Counted from the first letter of the stretch, positions 25,745 through 35,551 are shown. The stretch: DNA of 64,000 bases from Roseibium aestuarii (GCF_008477545.1 NZ_VORA01000009.1:1-64000), one strand, 5' to 3'. Made by a program: numbers and translations. The notes: generated from the sequence alone by a model not told the origin.

Positions 25745-26764
25745 GTGGACGAGCGTGTGAGCGCAGACCGGCAGGCGCGTGGCGCGGAAAGCCGCGCCCG
25801 GGCGCTGTGGGTCACCGGGCCCGCGGCCTGCGCCCTGCGTGAGGAGCCGCTTGCCCGGCCCGGCCCGCAGGAGGTGCTGGTGGAAAGCCTCTTCGGGGCG
25901 ATCAGCCGGGGCACGGAGCGGCTGGTGTTCGACGGTGCCGTGCCGCCCGGCGAACACGAGCGTATGCGCGGTCCGCACATGGGTGGCAGCTTTCCCTTTC
26001 CGGTCAAATATGGCTATGCGGTCTGCGGGCGGGTGACCGGCGGTGCGCCGGATCTGCTTGGCAAGACCGTATTCTGTCTTCACCCGCATCAGGACAGGTT
26101 CGTTGTCTCCCGCGACGCTGTGACCGTGCTGCCCGAAGGGGTGCCTGCGGAGCGTGCCCCGCTGGCCGCCAACATGGAAACCGCGCTCAACATCCTGTGG
26201 GATTCTGAGATCCTGGCGGGCGACCGGGTCGCGGTCTTCGGGGCCGGTGTCGTCGGCGGGCTCGTGGCGCTTCTGGCCGCGCAGATCCCCGGAGTGGAGC
26301 TGTGGCTGGTCGATCCGCTGGAAAGCCGGCAATCGCTGGCCATCAGCCTCGGTGCCCGGTTCGTGAGCCCGCAGGCGCTTGGCGGGGAGGCCCCCTTCGA
26401 CGTGATCGTCAATGCCTCGGCCAGCGGCGAGGCGCTGGCTCAGGGGCTCGCGGTTGCAGGGCCCGGCGCCCGTCTGGTCGAGGCAAGCTGGTATGGCGAC
26501 CGGCAGGTGAGCCTGCCCCTCGGCGGCGCCTTTCATGCGGGCCGGCTTGCCCTCGTGAGCTCGCAGGTCGGGCAGATCCCCGTGCGCCAGTCGCCGCGCT
26601 GGACCTATCGGCGGCGTCTGACCAAGGCGCTGGAGCTGCTGCGCGATGACAGGGTCGAGACCCTTTTTACCGGCATGACGGCGTTTTCCGCCCTCGGCCC
26701 CTCTTATGAAACCATCCTGCGGGATCCGGCGACCCTGTGTCACCGCATCCGCTATGACCAATGA
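25745..26764 (+). CDS. MDR-family (zinc-type alcohol dehydrogenase-like) oxidoreductase
   Basis: 339 residues. A GroES-like N-terminal part (VESLFGAISRGTERLV, FPVKYGYAVCGRV) is followed by a Rossmann domain with VFGAGVVGGLVALL and an acidic strand end LWLVDPLE. The usual catalytic zinc ligands (Cys, GHE) of alcohol dehydrogenases are not seen, so it may be a zinc-independent reductase. The GTG at 25745 has an AGGAGGA site. First gene of an operon with a PTPS-like protein, GT4 and methyltransferase. Confidence 0.85.
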   Translation: MDERVSADRQARGAESRARALWVTGPAACALREEPLARPGPQEVLVESLFGAISRGTERLVFDGAVPPGEHERMRGPHMGGSFPFPVKYGYAVCGRVTGGAPDLLGKTVFCLHPHQDRFVVSRDAVTVLPEGVPAERAPLAANMETALNILWDSEILAGDRVAVFGAGVVGGLVALLAAQIPGVELWLVDPLESRQSLAISLGARFVSPQALGGEAPFDVIVNASASGEALAQGLAVAGPGARLVEASWYGDRQVSLPLGGAFHAGRLALVSSQVGQIPVRQSPRWTYRRRLTKALELLRDDRVETLFTGMTAFSALGPSYETILRDPATLCHRIRYDQ

Positions 26765-26794
26765 CCAGTGACCCTTCGGGGGAGGAGAGCGAAC

Positions 26795-27193
26795 GTGTTT
26801 GCCGTGGAAGTCAGGGATCACATCATGATTGCGCACAGCCTGCCGCGCCCGGTCTTCGGACCCGCGCAGGGGATGCATGGGGCCACCTTCGTCGTGGATG
26901 CGGCGTTCTTTACCCGCGATCTGGACGAGGACGCCCTGGCGGTGGATATCGGCGCGGCCACGACCCTGCTGGCCGAGGTGCTGAAGCCGCTGAACTATCA
27001 GAACCTGGATGAGCTGGAGGTGTTCCGGGGCAAGATCTCGACCACCGAGGCGATTGCGCGGTACGTATTTGATCAGCTGGCAGCGGGGATCGCGGCCGGG
27101 CGTCTGGGCCCGGGCAGCAACCGGGTCTGCCGCCTGAAGGTGACCCTGCATGAGAGCCATGCGGCGCGCGGATGGTATGAGGCCGACCTGTGA
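26795..27193 (+). CDS. 6-pyruvoyltetrahydropterin synthase/QueD-like protein with altered active site
   Basis: 132 residues, the T-fold length of PTPS/QueD. Alignable parts are FAVEVRDHIMIAHSLP (first zinc His), GMHGATFVV, AVDIGAATTLLAEVL, STTEAIARYVFDQL and VTLHESHAARGWYE. However, the second ligand pair HGH reads HGA, the upstream catalytic Cys position is Ala, and the DH..LN catalytic dyad is replaced by PLNYQNLD. The fold is therefore likely kept but the classical chemistry may not be. The GTG at 26795 has GGAGGAG seven bases upstream; the in-frame GTG at 26768 has none. Overlaps the GT4 gene by 4 bases. Confidence 0.82.
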   Translation: MFAVEVRDHIMIAHSLPRPVFGPAQGMHGATFVVDAAFFTRDLDEDALAVDIGAATTLLAEVLKPLNYQNLDELEVFRGKISTTEAIARYVFDQLAAGIAAGRLGPGSNRVCRLKVTLHESHAARGWYEADL

Positions 27194-28320
27194 TCACCTC
27201 CGTCGCCTTCGCCTGGCCGGGAGACCTGCAAACCCGCACCGGGGGCTACGGCTATGACCGGCGCCTGATCGCGGGGCTGGAGGATCTCGGCATCGAGGTC
27301 GAAGGGGTGCCGCTGGGGCCGGGCTTCCCCGATCCCGCGCCGGAAGATCTGGCGAGGGCAGAGGCGCGCCTGTCGCAGCTTTCCGACGGCACGGTGGTGC
27401 TCATCGACGGGCTTGCCTTCGGGGTTCTGGACGCCTGGGCGCAACGGGAGGCAAACCGCCTGCGCATCGTGGCGCTGGTGCATCATCCGCTGGCGCTCGA
27501 AACCGGACTGGATCCGGCGCGGGTCGCTGCGCTCCGGCAGAGCGAGACGGCGGCACTTTCGGCCGCGCGCGCCGTCATTGTCACCTCTCCGGGCACGGCG
27601 CGGGGGCTGGTGGAAGGCTATGGCGTGCCGCAGGCCCTCATCACCGTGGCGGTTCCTGGCACCGATCCGGGCACCGGTCCGGGCCCCGATCCGGGTGAAC
27701 CGAGGCTGGCCGCTCCGGGCGATCCGCTGCTTCTCACCATCGGCACCCTGACCCCGCGCAAGGGGCATGACGTGCTGCTCAAGGCCCTGAAGCGGATCGA
27801 GGATCTCGCCTGGCGCTCGGTGATCGTCGGCAGCCGCACGCTTCACCCGCAGACGACGGACGCGCTGGAAGCCCAGATCGGGCGGCTGGGATTGCAGGGT
27901 CGGGTGGAGCTGGTGGGCGAGATGGAGGATCCGGCACAGCTTTTGCGGCAGGCTCATCTCTTCGTGCTGGCCAGCCGTTATGAGGGCTACGGCATGGTCT
28001 TTGCCGAGGCGCTGGCCCACGGGCTGCCGGTGGTGGCGTGTCAGGCGGGCGCGGTGCCGGATGTGGTGCCCCCGGAAGCGGGCATGCTGGTGCCGGTCGA
28101 TGATGATGCGGAGCTTGGCCGCGCCCTGCGCCGGTTGCTCGAAGACACCGCCGCCCACCGCCGCCTCACCACGGGTGCGCGGGTGGCGGGTGCGCTGCTC
28201 CCCCGTTGGGACGAGACCGCGCGGCTGGTCGCCGATTGTCTGCACCAGGTGGCGATTGGATCGGACACCGCCTATGATGGGGCGCTGAGCGTGGACCCGG
28301 ACGCCAGGGAGCGGGCATGA
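27190..28320 (+). CDS. Glycosyltransferase family 4
   Basis: 376 residues, GT-B fold. The N-terminal domain has GGYGYDRRLIAGL; the C-terminal donor-binding domain has IGTLTPRKGHDVLLKAL, a VGEMEDPAQLLRQA strand-helix, and the E-x7-E motif in EGYGMVFAEALAHGLPVVA. It transfers a sugar from an activated donor to an unknown acceptor. It starts with GTG overlapping the PTPS-like stop (GTGA) and its own stop overlaps the methyltransferase start (ATGA), so it is tightly coupled to both. Confidence 0.92.
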   Translation: MITSVAFAWPGDLQTRTGGYGYDRRLIAGLEDLGIEVEGVPLGPGFPDPAPEDLARAEARLSQLSDGTVVLIDGLAFGVLDAWAQREANRLRIVALVHHPLALETGLDPARVAALRQSETAALSAARAVIVTSPGTARGLVEGYGVPQALITVAVPGTDPGTGPGPDPGEPRLAAPGDPLLLTIGTLTPRKGHDVLLKALKRIEDLAWRSVIVGSRTLHPQTTDALEAQIGRLGLQGRVELVGEMEDPAQLLRQAHLFVLASRYEGYGMVFAEALAHGLPVVACQAGAVPDVVPPEAGMLVPVDDDAELGRALRRLLEDTAAHRRLTTGARVAGALLPRWDETARLVADCLHQVAIGSDTAYDGALSVDPDARERA

Positions 28321-29138
28321 GCGGCTTTTCGGAAAGCTGGCTGGAGCTGCGCGAGCCGGTGGATCACCGGTCCCGCGATCTCGGGCTCATCCGGGCGCTG
28401 GGCGCTCATCTCGAGGCGCTGGATGGGGATGCGCGGGTTCTGCTGGATCTCGGGTGCGGCACCGGGTCGACCTGTCGCGGCCTGTCTCCATTCCTGCCCG
28501 ATGGGGTGGAATGGCGGCTGTTCGACAAGGACCCCGCACTTCTGGAGGCTGCACGGCGGCGGCTCGGGCCAGAGGGCCCCAGGGGCGCTCGGCATCAGTT
28601 TCTGCTAGGCGATGCCGGAGGGGAAACGCCCCTGCCGCTTGACGGGGTGGCTGTCGTCACCTCGTCCGCCTTTTTCGATCTCTGCTCGGCGGGTTTCTGC
28701 GCCCGTCTGGTGCGCGAGCTGGGACAGGCCGGCGCGGGGCTCTATGCCAATCTCACCTATGACGGACAGATGAGCTGGAGCATTCCCCACGAGCTGGACA
28801 CGGCAGTGGTGCGGGATTTCAACCTGCATCAGCGCCGGGACAAGGGCTTCGGTCCGGCGCTCGGGCCGCAGGCCGCCCCCTTCCTGAGCGAGTGCCTCAA
28901 GGCTGTCGGCTACCGGGTCGAGAGCGCCTCCAGCCCCTGGCGCATGGGGCCGCAGGACAAGGCCCTGCAGATCGAGTTCCTGGAAGGGATGCGTCGTCCG
29001 CTGGAAGAGATCGGAACCCTGCCGCGCACCCATGTGAGCGCGTGGATCGGCTTCCGCCTCGGGGTGCTGGACCTGGCCGAGAGCACCTGCGAGGTCGGCC
29101 ACACGGACCTTCTCGCGCTGGGCGGCGCCAGCGCCTAG
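28317..29138 (+). CDS. Class I SAM-dependent methyltransferase
   Basis: 273 residues. SAM-binding motif I VLLDLGCGTGSTCRGL at about residues 41-56, an acidic loop (WRLFDKDP), LLGDAG as motif III-like, and a substrate-side C-terminal extension. Target unknown. Last gene of the MDR/PTPS-like/GT4 operon. Its stop overlaps by 4 bases the stop of the convergent cytochrome b561 gene. Confidence 0.88.
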   Translation: MSGFSESWLELREPVDHRSRDLGLIRALGAHLEALDGDARVLLDLGCGTGSTCRGLSPFLPDGVEWRLFDKDPALLEAARRRLGPEGPRGARHQFLLGDAGGETPLPLDGVAVVTSSAFFDLCSAGFCARLVRELGQAGAGLYANLTYDGQMSWSIPHELDTAVVRDFNLHQRRDKGFGPALGPQAAPFLSECLKAVGYRVESASSPWRMGPQDKALQIEFLEGMRRPLEEIGTLPRTHVSAWIGFRLGVLDLAESTCEVGHTDLLALGGASA

Positions 29139-29701
29139 AGCATGCGCAGAAGCGTGATGTCCCGCCGGATCACATGGTGCATCACCACGGCGGAGAGATG
29201 CAGGGCGAGAAGCGCCAGCATGGTCCAGGCGCTGGCCACGTGGATGGCGGAGAGGAGCCAGGCCACATCCGGGTTCTTGCCCAGGGGGCTCCACACCGGG
29301 AGGATGCCGAACCAGGAGAAGGGGAAACCGTGCGCATTGGTGGCGAGGAAGCCGGAGAGCGGACTGGTCACCAGGGTCACGTAGAGCAGCAGATGCACGG
29401 CGCGTGCGGCCATGCGCTCGAGTGGTGTGCCGAATTCGACCGGCTGCGGGGTCAGAAGCCGCGCGCCGATGCGCAGCAGCATCAGCCAGAGCACCAGAAA
29501 GCCAAGGCTCTCGTGCACCATGTAGAAGTCGAGGGAGACTTCCTTGCGCACGAAGCCGATCATCAGTCCGAGCGGCCAGGTGAGAAACACCAGGCCCGCC
29601 ACCAGCCAGTGCAACACCCGCGAGGGTGCCGCGTATCCGGGGATTTCGGGCCGCGCGGGGGCAGGGGCATTCTGCCCCGCCTGATCGTCATTTCGGTTCA
29701 T
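29135..29701 (-). CDS. Cytochrome b561-type membrane protein
   Basis: 188 residues with four membrane segments after a Pro/Ala-rich tail. Heme-ligating histidines are in place: SRVLHWLVAGLVFL (first), YMVHESLGFLVLW (second), IHVASAWTMLALLALHLSAVVMHHV (third and fourth). These diheme proteins pass electrons through the inner membrane to quinone or oxygen (superoxide oxidase-like CybB). No redox partner gene is adjacent. Confidence 0.9.
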   Translation of the reverse strand: MNRNDDQAGQNAPAPARPEIPGYAAPSRVLHWLVAGLVFLTWPLGLMIGFVRKEVSLDFYMVHESLGFLVLWLMLLRIGARLLTPQPVEFGTPLERMAARAVHLLLYVTLVTSPLSGFLATNAHGFPFSWFGILPVWSPLGKNPDVAWLLSAIHVASAWTMLALLALHLSAVVMHHVIRRDITLLRML

Positions 29702-29810
29702 CTGCCACTCTCCCCTCCGGCAGGATTCCCTGCGGCCCTATGTCCGCTCACGCTAAGGCACCGCAGCGGGAATGCAAGCCCGTCCGAGGGGGCATGGGGC
29801 TCTTGGGGCT

Positions 29811-30476
29811 TCAGGCGGATTTCATGCCATAGGACTTCACGGAGCCCATGACCTCATCGATTTCCGCATCGCTCAGGATGTGCGGTGTGCCGATGGTCCG
29901 GGCGATGATGTAGGCCTTGGCCAGAACCTCCAGCTCCTCCAGACGCCACAGGCCTTTCTCCAGGGTCTCGCCGACCACCACGGCCCCGTGATTGGCCATC
30001 AGGCAGCCGCTGTAGCCTTCCATGGTGGCTGTCACGTCATGGGCAAGGCTGTTGCTTCCGAAGAGCGAGTAATTCGCGAGCGGAATGCGGTTGCCGCCGA
30101 AGATCGCGATCATGTAGTGGCAGGCCGGGATTTCCTCCCGGTTGATGGCGAGCGCCGTGCAATTGACCGGATGGGCGTGGACCACCGCATGCATGTCCGG
30201 CTTGGCCCGGAGCAGGGCCAGGTGGAACTGCCATTCGGTGGAGGGCTTGCAGGGGCCATCCCATGCTCCATCACCATCCAGCGGCATGGAGGCCAGCATG
30301 TCCGGGGTCATGCGCTCATAGGGGATGCCGGAGGGCGTGATCACCATGCGGTCGCCGGCCCGGACGGAAATGTTGCCCGAGGTGCCCTGATTGATGCCGC
30401 GCCGATTCATCTCGATGCAAGTGTCGATGATCGCCTGGCGCAGTTCGGTGGTGTCGGAATAGGGGGCTTTCAGCAT
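29811..30476 (-). CDS. Class II aldolase (L-fuculose-phosphate aldolase-like; DHAP shunt)
   Basis: 221 residues. The zinc site of class II FucA-type aldolases is present: His100 and His102 in VVHAHPVNCTA and His163 in ANHGAVVVGE, with Glu81 as candidate acid/base. NQGTSGNISVRAGDRMVITPSGIPYE binds the phosphate. Together with mtnK and mtnA it would cleave 5-methylthioribulose-1-phosphate or 5-deoxyribulose-1-phosphate to DHAP and an aldehyde, as in the described DHAP shunt. The start overlaps the SorC stop by 7 bases. Confidence 0.88.
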   Translation of the reverse strand: MLKAPYSDTTELRQAIIDTCIEMNRRGINQGTSGNISVRAGDRMVITPSGIPYERMTPDMLASMPLDGDGAWDGPCKPSTEWQFHLALLRAKPDMHAVVHAHPVNCTALAINREEIPACHYMIAIFGGNRIPLANYSLFGSNSLAHDVTATMEGYSGCLMANHGAVVVGETLEKGLWRLEELEVLAKAYIIARTIGTPHILSDAEIDEVMGSVKSYGMKSA

Positions 30477-31474
30477 GGATCCAATGCGAGTTTGAGAATG
30501 TTCATGGCCGTATCGGAGCAGGTCGCGACATGGGTGGCGTAGCCGCCGCGAATGGCTGCCAGCATGGGTCTTGCCCGTTCCGGGCCTGAGCCGACCAGCA
30601 GGCCCATGTCCTTGCCGCGCATCTGGTCGAGGGTCACGCCGATCATGCGGCTTTCGATTTCCCGGTCGAGCCCGCGTCCTTCGCCGTCGATCAGGCGGCC
30701 GCAGATCACGCCCACCGCTCCCTGGCGGGCAAAGGTGTCGATATCGGCCCGGTCGAGAAGACCGGTATGGACGACGTGACTGTCCTCGCCGCAGGTGCCG
30801 CAGGCGAAGATGGTCTTGTTGCAGGTGGCCACTGCCTCGAGCTGCTCCCGGATCACAGGCTCCTGCTTCAGCCGGTCGACGAGCTCGCGGTCCGAGAGAA
30901 CCAGCGGCACGTGAAGATTGATGCAGTGGGCACCGTAGCGCCGGGCGAGGGTGGCCGAACTGGTTTCCGCCGCAAAGCCCATGGCCGCAGGTCGTGACCC
31001 GACCAGCTGGACGACCGTCAGCTCGTTGAGGGTGAGGCGGGGGGCGGCCTCGGCGACCCGGTAGATGGTTTCTCCCCAGGCGACGCCGAGCCGGTCACCC
31101 GGCTCGAGCAGGCTCGGCAGCCAGTCCGCCACGACGCGCGTCACCCGGTCGAGGGAGCGTTCGGGGCCATCCGATGAGGAGGGCACCACGATCGCATCCT
31201 TCAGTCCGAAAGTCTCGACCAGTCTGCGCGCCAGTTCCTGGTTGCGGAAGATGGTGTGGTCGAGGGTGATGCGCACATAGTCGCGGCGGCGGGCTTCAGA
31301 GAGGTAATTGACCACGGTGGCACGGGAGAAACCCAGACGTTCGGCAATCTCGTTCTGGTTCATCCCTTCCTGGTAATAGCACCAGGCGACCTCGATGATG
31401 CCTTCGTCCTGCGAGCGGGCGCGTGGGAGCGATCGTCCTTCGGTCGGTCCGGGTTTCTTCTGGCCAGTTGTCAT
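30470..31474 (-). CDS. SorC/DeoR-type sugar-binding transcriptional regulator
   Basis: 334 residues. The N-terminal helix-turn-helix is [33 protein letters not shown] at about residues 30-62. The rest is the SorC effector-binding domain ([50 protein letters not shown]), related to phosphosugar isomerases, so the effector is probably a sugar phosphate of the same pathway. The ATG at 31474 overlaps the mtnA stop by 4 bases. It likely controls both this operon and the divergent ABC transporter. Confidence 0.9.
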   Translation of the reverse strand: MTTGQKKPGPTEGRSLPRARSQDEGIIEVAWCYYQEGMNQNEIAERLGFSRATVVNYLSEARRRDYVRITLDHTIFRNQELARRLVETFGLKDAIVVPSSSDGPERSLDRVTRVVADWLPSLLEPGDRLGVAWGETIYRVAEAAPRLTLNELTVVQLVGSRPAAMGFAAETSSATLARRYGAHCINLHVPLVLSDRELVDRLKQEPVIREQLEAVATCNKTIFACGTCGEDSHVVHTGLLDRADIDTFARQGAVGVICGRLIDGEGRGLDREIESRMIGVTLDQMRGKDMGLLVGSGPERARPMLAAIRGGYATHVATCSDTAMNILKLALDPC

Positions 31475-32580
31475 GCGCGTTCGGCAATCCGAGCTTGTTC
31501 CGGGAACAGGCCGTCTAGACCTTCCGGCGTTGCAGCGCAAACGCCACGTTCGGTGATGAGCCCCGTCACCAGGTGGTTCGGCGTCACGTCGAAGGCCGGA
31601 TTTCCGCCCGGCGTTCCCCGTGGCGTGACCTGCACCTGAACGATCTCGCCGGCGTCGTTGACACCCTGAATGTGGGTGACTTCGCGCGCGCTGCGCTCCT
31701 CGATCGGGATCTCCGACACGCCGTCCGTGACCGTCCAGTCGATGGTGGGCGAGGGCAGGGCGACATAGAAGGGCACATTGTTCGCCCTTGCGGCCAGGGC
31801 CTTCAGATAGGTGCCGATCTTGTTGCAGACGTCACCGCGCCGGGTCGTGCGGTCGGTGCCGACGATGACCATGTCGACCAGGCCATGCTGCATCAGGTGG
31901 CCGCCCGCATTGTCGGTGATGTAGGTGTGGGGAACGCCGTGACTGCCGAGCTCCCAGGAGGTCAGGGCGCCCTGGTTGCGCGGGCGGGTCTCGTCCACCC
32001 ACACGTGGATCGGGATCCCGGCGTCATGGGCCTGATAGATGGGGCTGGTGGCCGTGCCCCAGTCGACGGTCGCCAGCCATCCGGCGTTGCAATGGGTCAG
32101 GAGGCGAACAGGCTCGCCGTTTGTCTTGCCATCTGCGATCTTGCGAATGATCTCCAGCCCGTTCAGGCCGATGCTGCGGTTGATCTCGACGTCCTCGTCG
32201 GCAATTTCGTGCGCCAGCCTGAGCGCGGCCTCGGCGCGCTGGTCCTCAGGCAGGGCGAGAAGATGCGTACGGCACCGGTTCAGCGCCCAACGCAGGTTGA
32301 TGGCGGTCGGACGGGTCTTGTCGAGGAAGGCCCAGGCCTTGTCGAGATGGGCGGTGGAGGGATCAAGTCTGGCGGCAAGCGCCATTCCATAGGCGGCGGT
32401 TGCCCCGATCAGCGGCGCGCCACGCACCCGCATCTCCACGATCGCTTCAGCGTAGTCCTCAAGGGTGTCGACCTGCTGAACCCGGAAGTCATGGGGCAGC
32501 CAGCGCTGGTCGATGATCTGGAGTGCCGCCTTTTCCGCGTCCCACCAAAGTGAGCGGTAATGGGTGCCGTTGACCTTCAT
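31471..32580 (-). CDS. mtnA: S-methyl-5-thioribose-1-phosphate isomerase
   Basis: 369 residues. Aldose-ketose isomerase of the MtnA/eIF2B family. Visible are [18 protein letters not shown] (substrate phosphate loop), [10 protein letters not shown], the catalytic Cys in [26 protein letters not shown], and the catalytic Asp in [21 protein letters not shown]. It converts 5-methylthioribose-1-phosphate (or 5-deoxyribose-1-phosphate) to the ribulose form. Coupled by 4-base overlaps to mtnK and the SorC gene. Confidence 0.95.
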   Translation of the reverse strand: MKVNGTHYRSLWWDAEKAALQIIDQRWLPHDFRVQQVDTLEDYAEAIVEMRVRGAPLIGATAAYGMALAARLDPSTAHLDKAWAFLDKTRPTAINLRWALNRCRTHLLALPEDQRAEAALRLAHEIADEDVEINRSIGLNGLEIIRKIADGKTNGEPVRLLTHCNAGWLATVDWGTATSPIYQAHDAGIPIHVWVDETRPRNQGALTSWELGSHGVPHTYITDNAGGHLMQHGLVDMVIVGTDRTTRRGDVCNKIGTYLKALAARANNVPFYVALPSPTIDWTVTDGVSEIPIEERSAREVTHIQGVNDAGEIVQVQVTPRGTPGGNPAFDVTPNHLVTGLITERGVCAATPEGLDGLFPEQARIAERA

Positions 32581-33851
32581 AGGACGTCCTTTGCATTGAA
32601 TTGGCGTGCGAGTTCCAGCAGGGCGCGGGGGGAGCGGATGGCATCGGCCCGCAGGATGAGCTCGGAGCCCATCGCAAGGTTGCGGGCTTCCATTGGGGCC
32701 CGCACAGCGCTGTCTGTGAGTGTCTCGAAATCGGCGTTATGGGCGAGGGAGAGCGTGCGGCGGTGCATCTCGATGCCGCAGAAGGCCATCGCGTCCTGGC
32801 GGATCTCGTTGAGCAGATCGCGGCAGAAGTCTTCCGACGACTGGCCCTGATCCTCGAAGAGGCTCGCTGGATAGAGCATGCCCGTGCGTTCGGTGGTCCA
32901 GAGGAACAGGAACTCCGCGTCGAAGGCTTTGAGCGTTTCCTCGATCACCGAGAGGATCCATTCCTGATAGGCGCCCAGATCCTGCGGCGTCCGGTGACCG
33001 GGCTGGCTGAAATAGGCCATCAGGAAATTGGCGGTCAGCATGCCGATGTCGAAGCCGAAGGGGCCGTATTGCACAAACTCGGGATCGATCACGCGGCTTT
33101 CGGTTGCTGTGGACATGATGGAGCCGCTGTGCAGATCGCCGTGCACCATGGTCTCGGTGTTGGAGGCAAATTTCATCAGCATGCGCTGGACGCGCGCCTT
33201 CAGCACTGCGTTTGCACGCAGATCCGCCACCACGGGCTTCAGTTCCGCCGTGTGGTGGTTCATCTTCGCGTCGTAATAGGGGTCGGTGAAGACCAGCGCT
33301 TCCGTGATGGCCGGAATGTCCACGTTGCCGGCAAAGAGCCCCACGTCCTTCTTCTTCTCGGCGCTCTTCATGGAGAGTTCCGAGCCCCGGAAGGCGGTGC
33401 GGGCGCAGAAACGACCGAGAAATTCCCCCAGGCCCTCGACCTTCTCGCCGTCGATCAGCTTGCGGCGAAGGATCTTGTGGGGGCTCAGGAATTCCATGAC
33501 GATCAGGGCCTGATCCTCATCGAAGTGGAACACCTGCGGCACCGCGCCCGGATCGCGCTCGGCCTCCCGGACCAGCGCGTGATACTCGTAAAAGGCGCGG
33601 TAGAGCGGCAGGGGCCAGCTGTCCCCCACCAGGCGGACATAGGGCAGGGCCTGCTTCACGATGACGGTTCCGTCGGGCCCCTCCACGATGAACACCAGAT
33701 TGAGGTTGCCGTCGCCGACCTCCACGACCTTCCAGTCCTGCGGATCCTGGCCGACCCGGTCCGCGATTGCGGGAACCTTCGACAACTGCGGCGCGAGGGT
33801 CTCCGCCGTCAGGGGCACGTAGGGTGTTTTTTGCGCGTTTGGCTGGTCCAT
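32577..33851 (-). CDS. mtnK: 5-methylthioribose kinase
   Basis: 424 residues, APH/choline-kinase fold. [14 protein letters not shown] (glycine loop), [11 protein letters not shown] (ATP-binding Lys), [12 protein letters not shown] (catalytic Asp loop) and [17 protein letters not shown] (DFG-like metal-binding DPE) are as in MtnK. It phosphorylates 5-methylthioribose at C1. First gene of the operon. No methionine-salvage genes downstream of MtnA (mtnB, mtnC, mtnD) are present, which points to the aldolase route. Confidence 0.95.
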   Translation of the reverse strand: MDQPNAQKTPYVPLTAETLAPQLSKVPAIADRVGQDPQDWKVVEVGDGNLNLVFIVEGPDGTVIVKQALPYVRLVGDSWPLPLYRAFYEYHALVREAERDPGAVPQVFHFDEDQALIVMEFLSPHKILRRKLIDGEKVEGLGEFLGRFCARTAFRGSELSMKSAEKKKDVGLFAGNVDIPAITEALVFTDPYYDAKMNHHTAELKPVVADLRANAVLKARVQRMLMKFASNTETMVHGDLHSGSIMSTATESRVIDPEFVQYGPFGFDIGMLTANFLMAYFSQPGHRTPQDLGAYQEWILSVIEETLKAFDAEFLFLWTTERTGMLYPASLFEDQGQSSEDFCRDLLNEIRQDAMAFCGIEMHRRTLSLAHNADFETLTDSAVRAPMEARNLAMGSELILRADAIRSPRALLELARQFNAKDVL

Positions 33852-33905
33852 TTGCGTCTTCTTTCCTCCCGTTCTGGGGCGACTAGAATGCAGAAGTCTT
33901 CAAAA

Positions 33906-33945
33906 GTCAAGTTGGTTGACAAATGACTAAATGACGTGCTGTAAC
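33906..33945. promoter_or_regulatory. Divergent promoter/operator of the DHAP-shunt and ABC operons
   Basis: An inverted repeat GTCAA-N5-TTGAC (33906-33920) overlaps the -35 box of a sigma70-like promoter for the ABC operon: TTGACA 33916-33921, 18-base spacer, TGTAAC 33940-33945. Two further ATGAC words follow. The repeat is a good candidate for the SorC regulator. Confidence 0.55.
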
Positions 33946-33973
33946 TTGTCCCTACGAGAGAGGAGCTCGTTTC

Positions 33974-35551
33974 ATGGTGGGAGGTAAGGTGGCTAAGATC
34001 ACCTGTAAGATCAGTGGGTTGGAGAAATCTTTCGGGCGGAACCACGTTCTGCGCGGGATCGATCTGACACTGCATGAGGGAGAGGTGACCGCGTTGATGG
34101 GGGCCAATGGCGCCGGCAAGTCGACGCTGGTCAAGGTTCTCTGCGGCTATCATCACGCCGATGCCGGCGAGATCGAACTGGCGGGCGCGCCCTTTGCGCC
34201 GATGGACGCATCGGACGCCATTGCCAAGGGCGTGGTGACGGTTCACCAGTCCATCGACGATGGTGTCATTCCGGATCTGGATGTCGCGACAAATCTTACC
34301 CTGGACCGGCTGACAGAGCCGGGCGCCAACCTGTTCGTCAACGACCGGAGCCTGCGCCGGCGGGCGGAGGAGGTTGCCGCCAGCATGGGCCTTGCGATGG
34401 ACGTGCGGGCGCGGGTTGCGGATCTCGACGTGGCCGACCGCCAGATGATCGCGATTGCCCGTGCCATGGCCAGGTCTCCCAAGCTGCTCATCCTTGATGA
34501 ACCGACGTCTTCGCTCTCCGCATCTGAGGCAGAGCGGCTGTTCGCCCTGATTGACCGGTTGCGGGCGGATGGTGTCGCCATTCTCTACATCTCGCATCGC
34601 ATGTCGGATCTCCGGCGCGTCGCGGACAGGATCGTGTCCATGCGCGACGGGGCAATCTCCGGCATCTTCGAAGGCGAGGAGCTCGACTACGTTGGCGCCG
34701 TCAACGCCATGCTCGGTCATCAGATGACGGAGGTCGACATCGAGCCCGTGTCCGGGGGGGCTCCCATTCTCGAGGCCCGCGACCTCAGGCTCTTCGAGGG
34801 CAGTCCGCCCATCAGCTTCACGGCACGGGAAGGGGAGGTCATCGCCTTCACCGGGCTGCTGGGCAGCGGCACGACGGAACTGGCCGAGATCCTCTTCGGT
34901 CTTTCGGCAGCGGCGGGCGGCGAGCTGACGCTTGACGGGCGCGCCTATCGCCCGGCGAGTGCGGCACAGGCGGTGGCGCAAGGTGTCTTCATGTCGCCGA
35001 AGGATCGTGGGTCCAACGCTGTGATCGCAGATTTCGACATTGCCAACAACATGACCTTGCCGTTCCTGCGGGCCTTCAGCACCTTTTCATTCCTGAGCGA
35101 AAGCGGTCAGCGGCGCGCCGCGCGCGACATGATCGCCCGGATCGGGGTGAAATGCGAAAGCGACCGGGACGGGATCGACACCCTTTCCGGCGGTAACCAG
35201 CAGAAGGTCATGATCGGCCGCTGGCTGTTGAAGGCGTCTCGGGTGCTGCTTCTGGACGAACCGTTCCAGGGAGTGGACATCGGCGCCCGGCGGGACATCG
35301 GCCACTACATCCGGGAGACGTCTGCGGGGCGCACCACGCTTGTCTTCGTCGCAGAGATCGACGAGGCGCTCGAGATCGCGGACCGCATCATCGTCCTCAA
35401 CGAAGCTGCAATCGCCAGCGAACACCTGAACAAGAACATCGATCTGAACAGACTTGTCGCGGATGTCTCCGGGCGGGTCCGCGAGCCACATGGTTCCGGG
35501 ACGGATGCCGTCTGCGGACCTGTGACCGCAGCGCAGTCCAAGGCAGGGTGA
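33974..35551 (+). CDS. Sugar-type ABC transporter ATP-binding protein (two NBDs)
   Basis: 525 residues with two ATPase domains, as in RbsA/XylG. NBD1: Walker A GANGAGKST, Q-loop, Walker B LLILDEPTSSLS. NBD2: a degenerate Walker A (GLLGSGTTE) as is normal for the family, signature LSGGNQQKV and Walker B VLLLDEPFQGVD. It energises import by the permease that follows. The stop overlaps the permease start (GTGA). A likely cargo is 5-methylthioribose or 5-deoxyribose, inferred from the divergent catabolic operon. Confidence 0.93.
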   Translation: MVGGKVAKITCKISGLEKSFGRNHVLRGIDLTLHEGEVTALMGANGAGKSTLVKVLCGYHHADAGEIELAGAPFAPMDASDAIAKGVVTVHQSIDDGVIPDLDVATNLTLDRLTEPGANLFVNDRSLRRRAEEVAASMGLAMDVRARVADLDVADRQMIAIARAMARSPKLLILDEPTSSLSASEAERLFALIDRLRADGVAILYISHRMSDLRRVADRIVSMRDGAISGIFEGEELDYVGAVNAMLGHQMTEVDIEPVSGGAPILEARDLRLFEGSPPISFTAREGEVIAFTGLLGSGTTELAEILFGLSAAAGGELTLDGRAYRPASAAQAVAQGVFMSPKDRGSNAVIADFDIANNMTLPFLRAFSTFSFLSESGQRRAARDMIARIGVKCESDRDGIDTLSGGNQQKVMIGRWLLKASRVLLLDEPFQGVDIGARRDIGHYIRETSAGRTTLVFVAEIDEALEIADRIIVLNEAAIASEHLNKNIDLNRLVADVSGRVREPHGSGTDAVCGPVTAAQSKAG

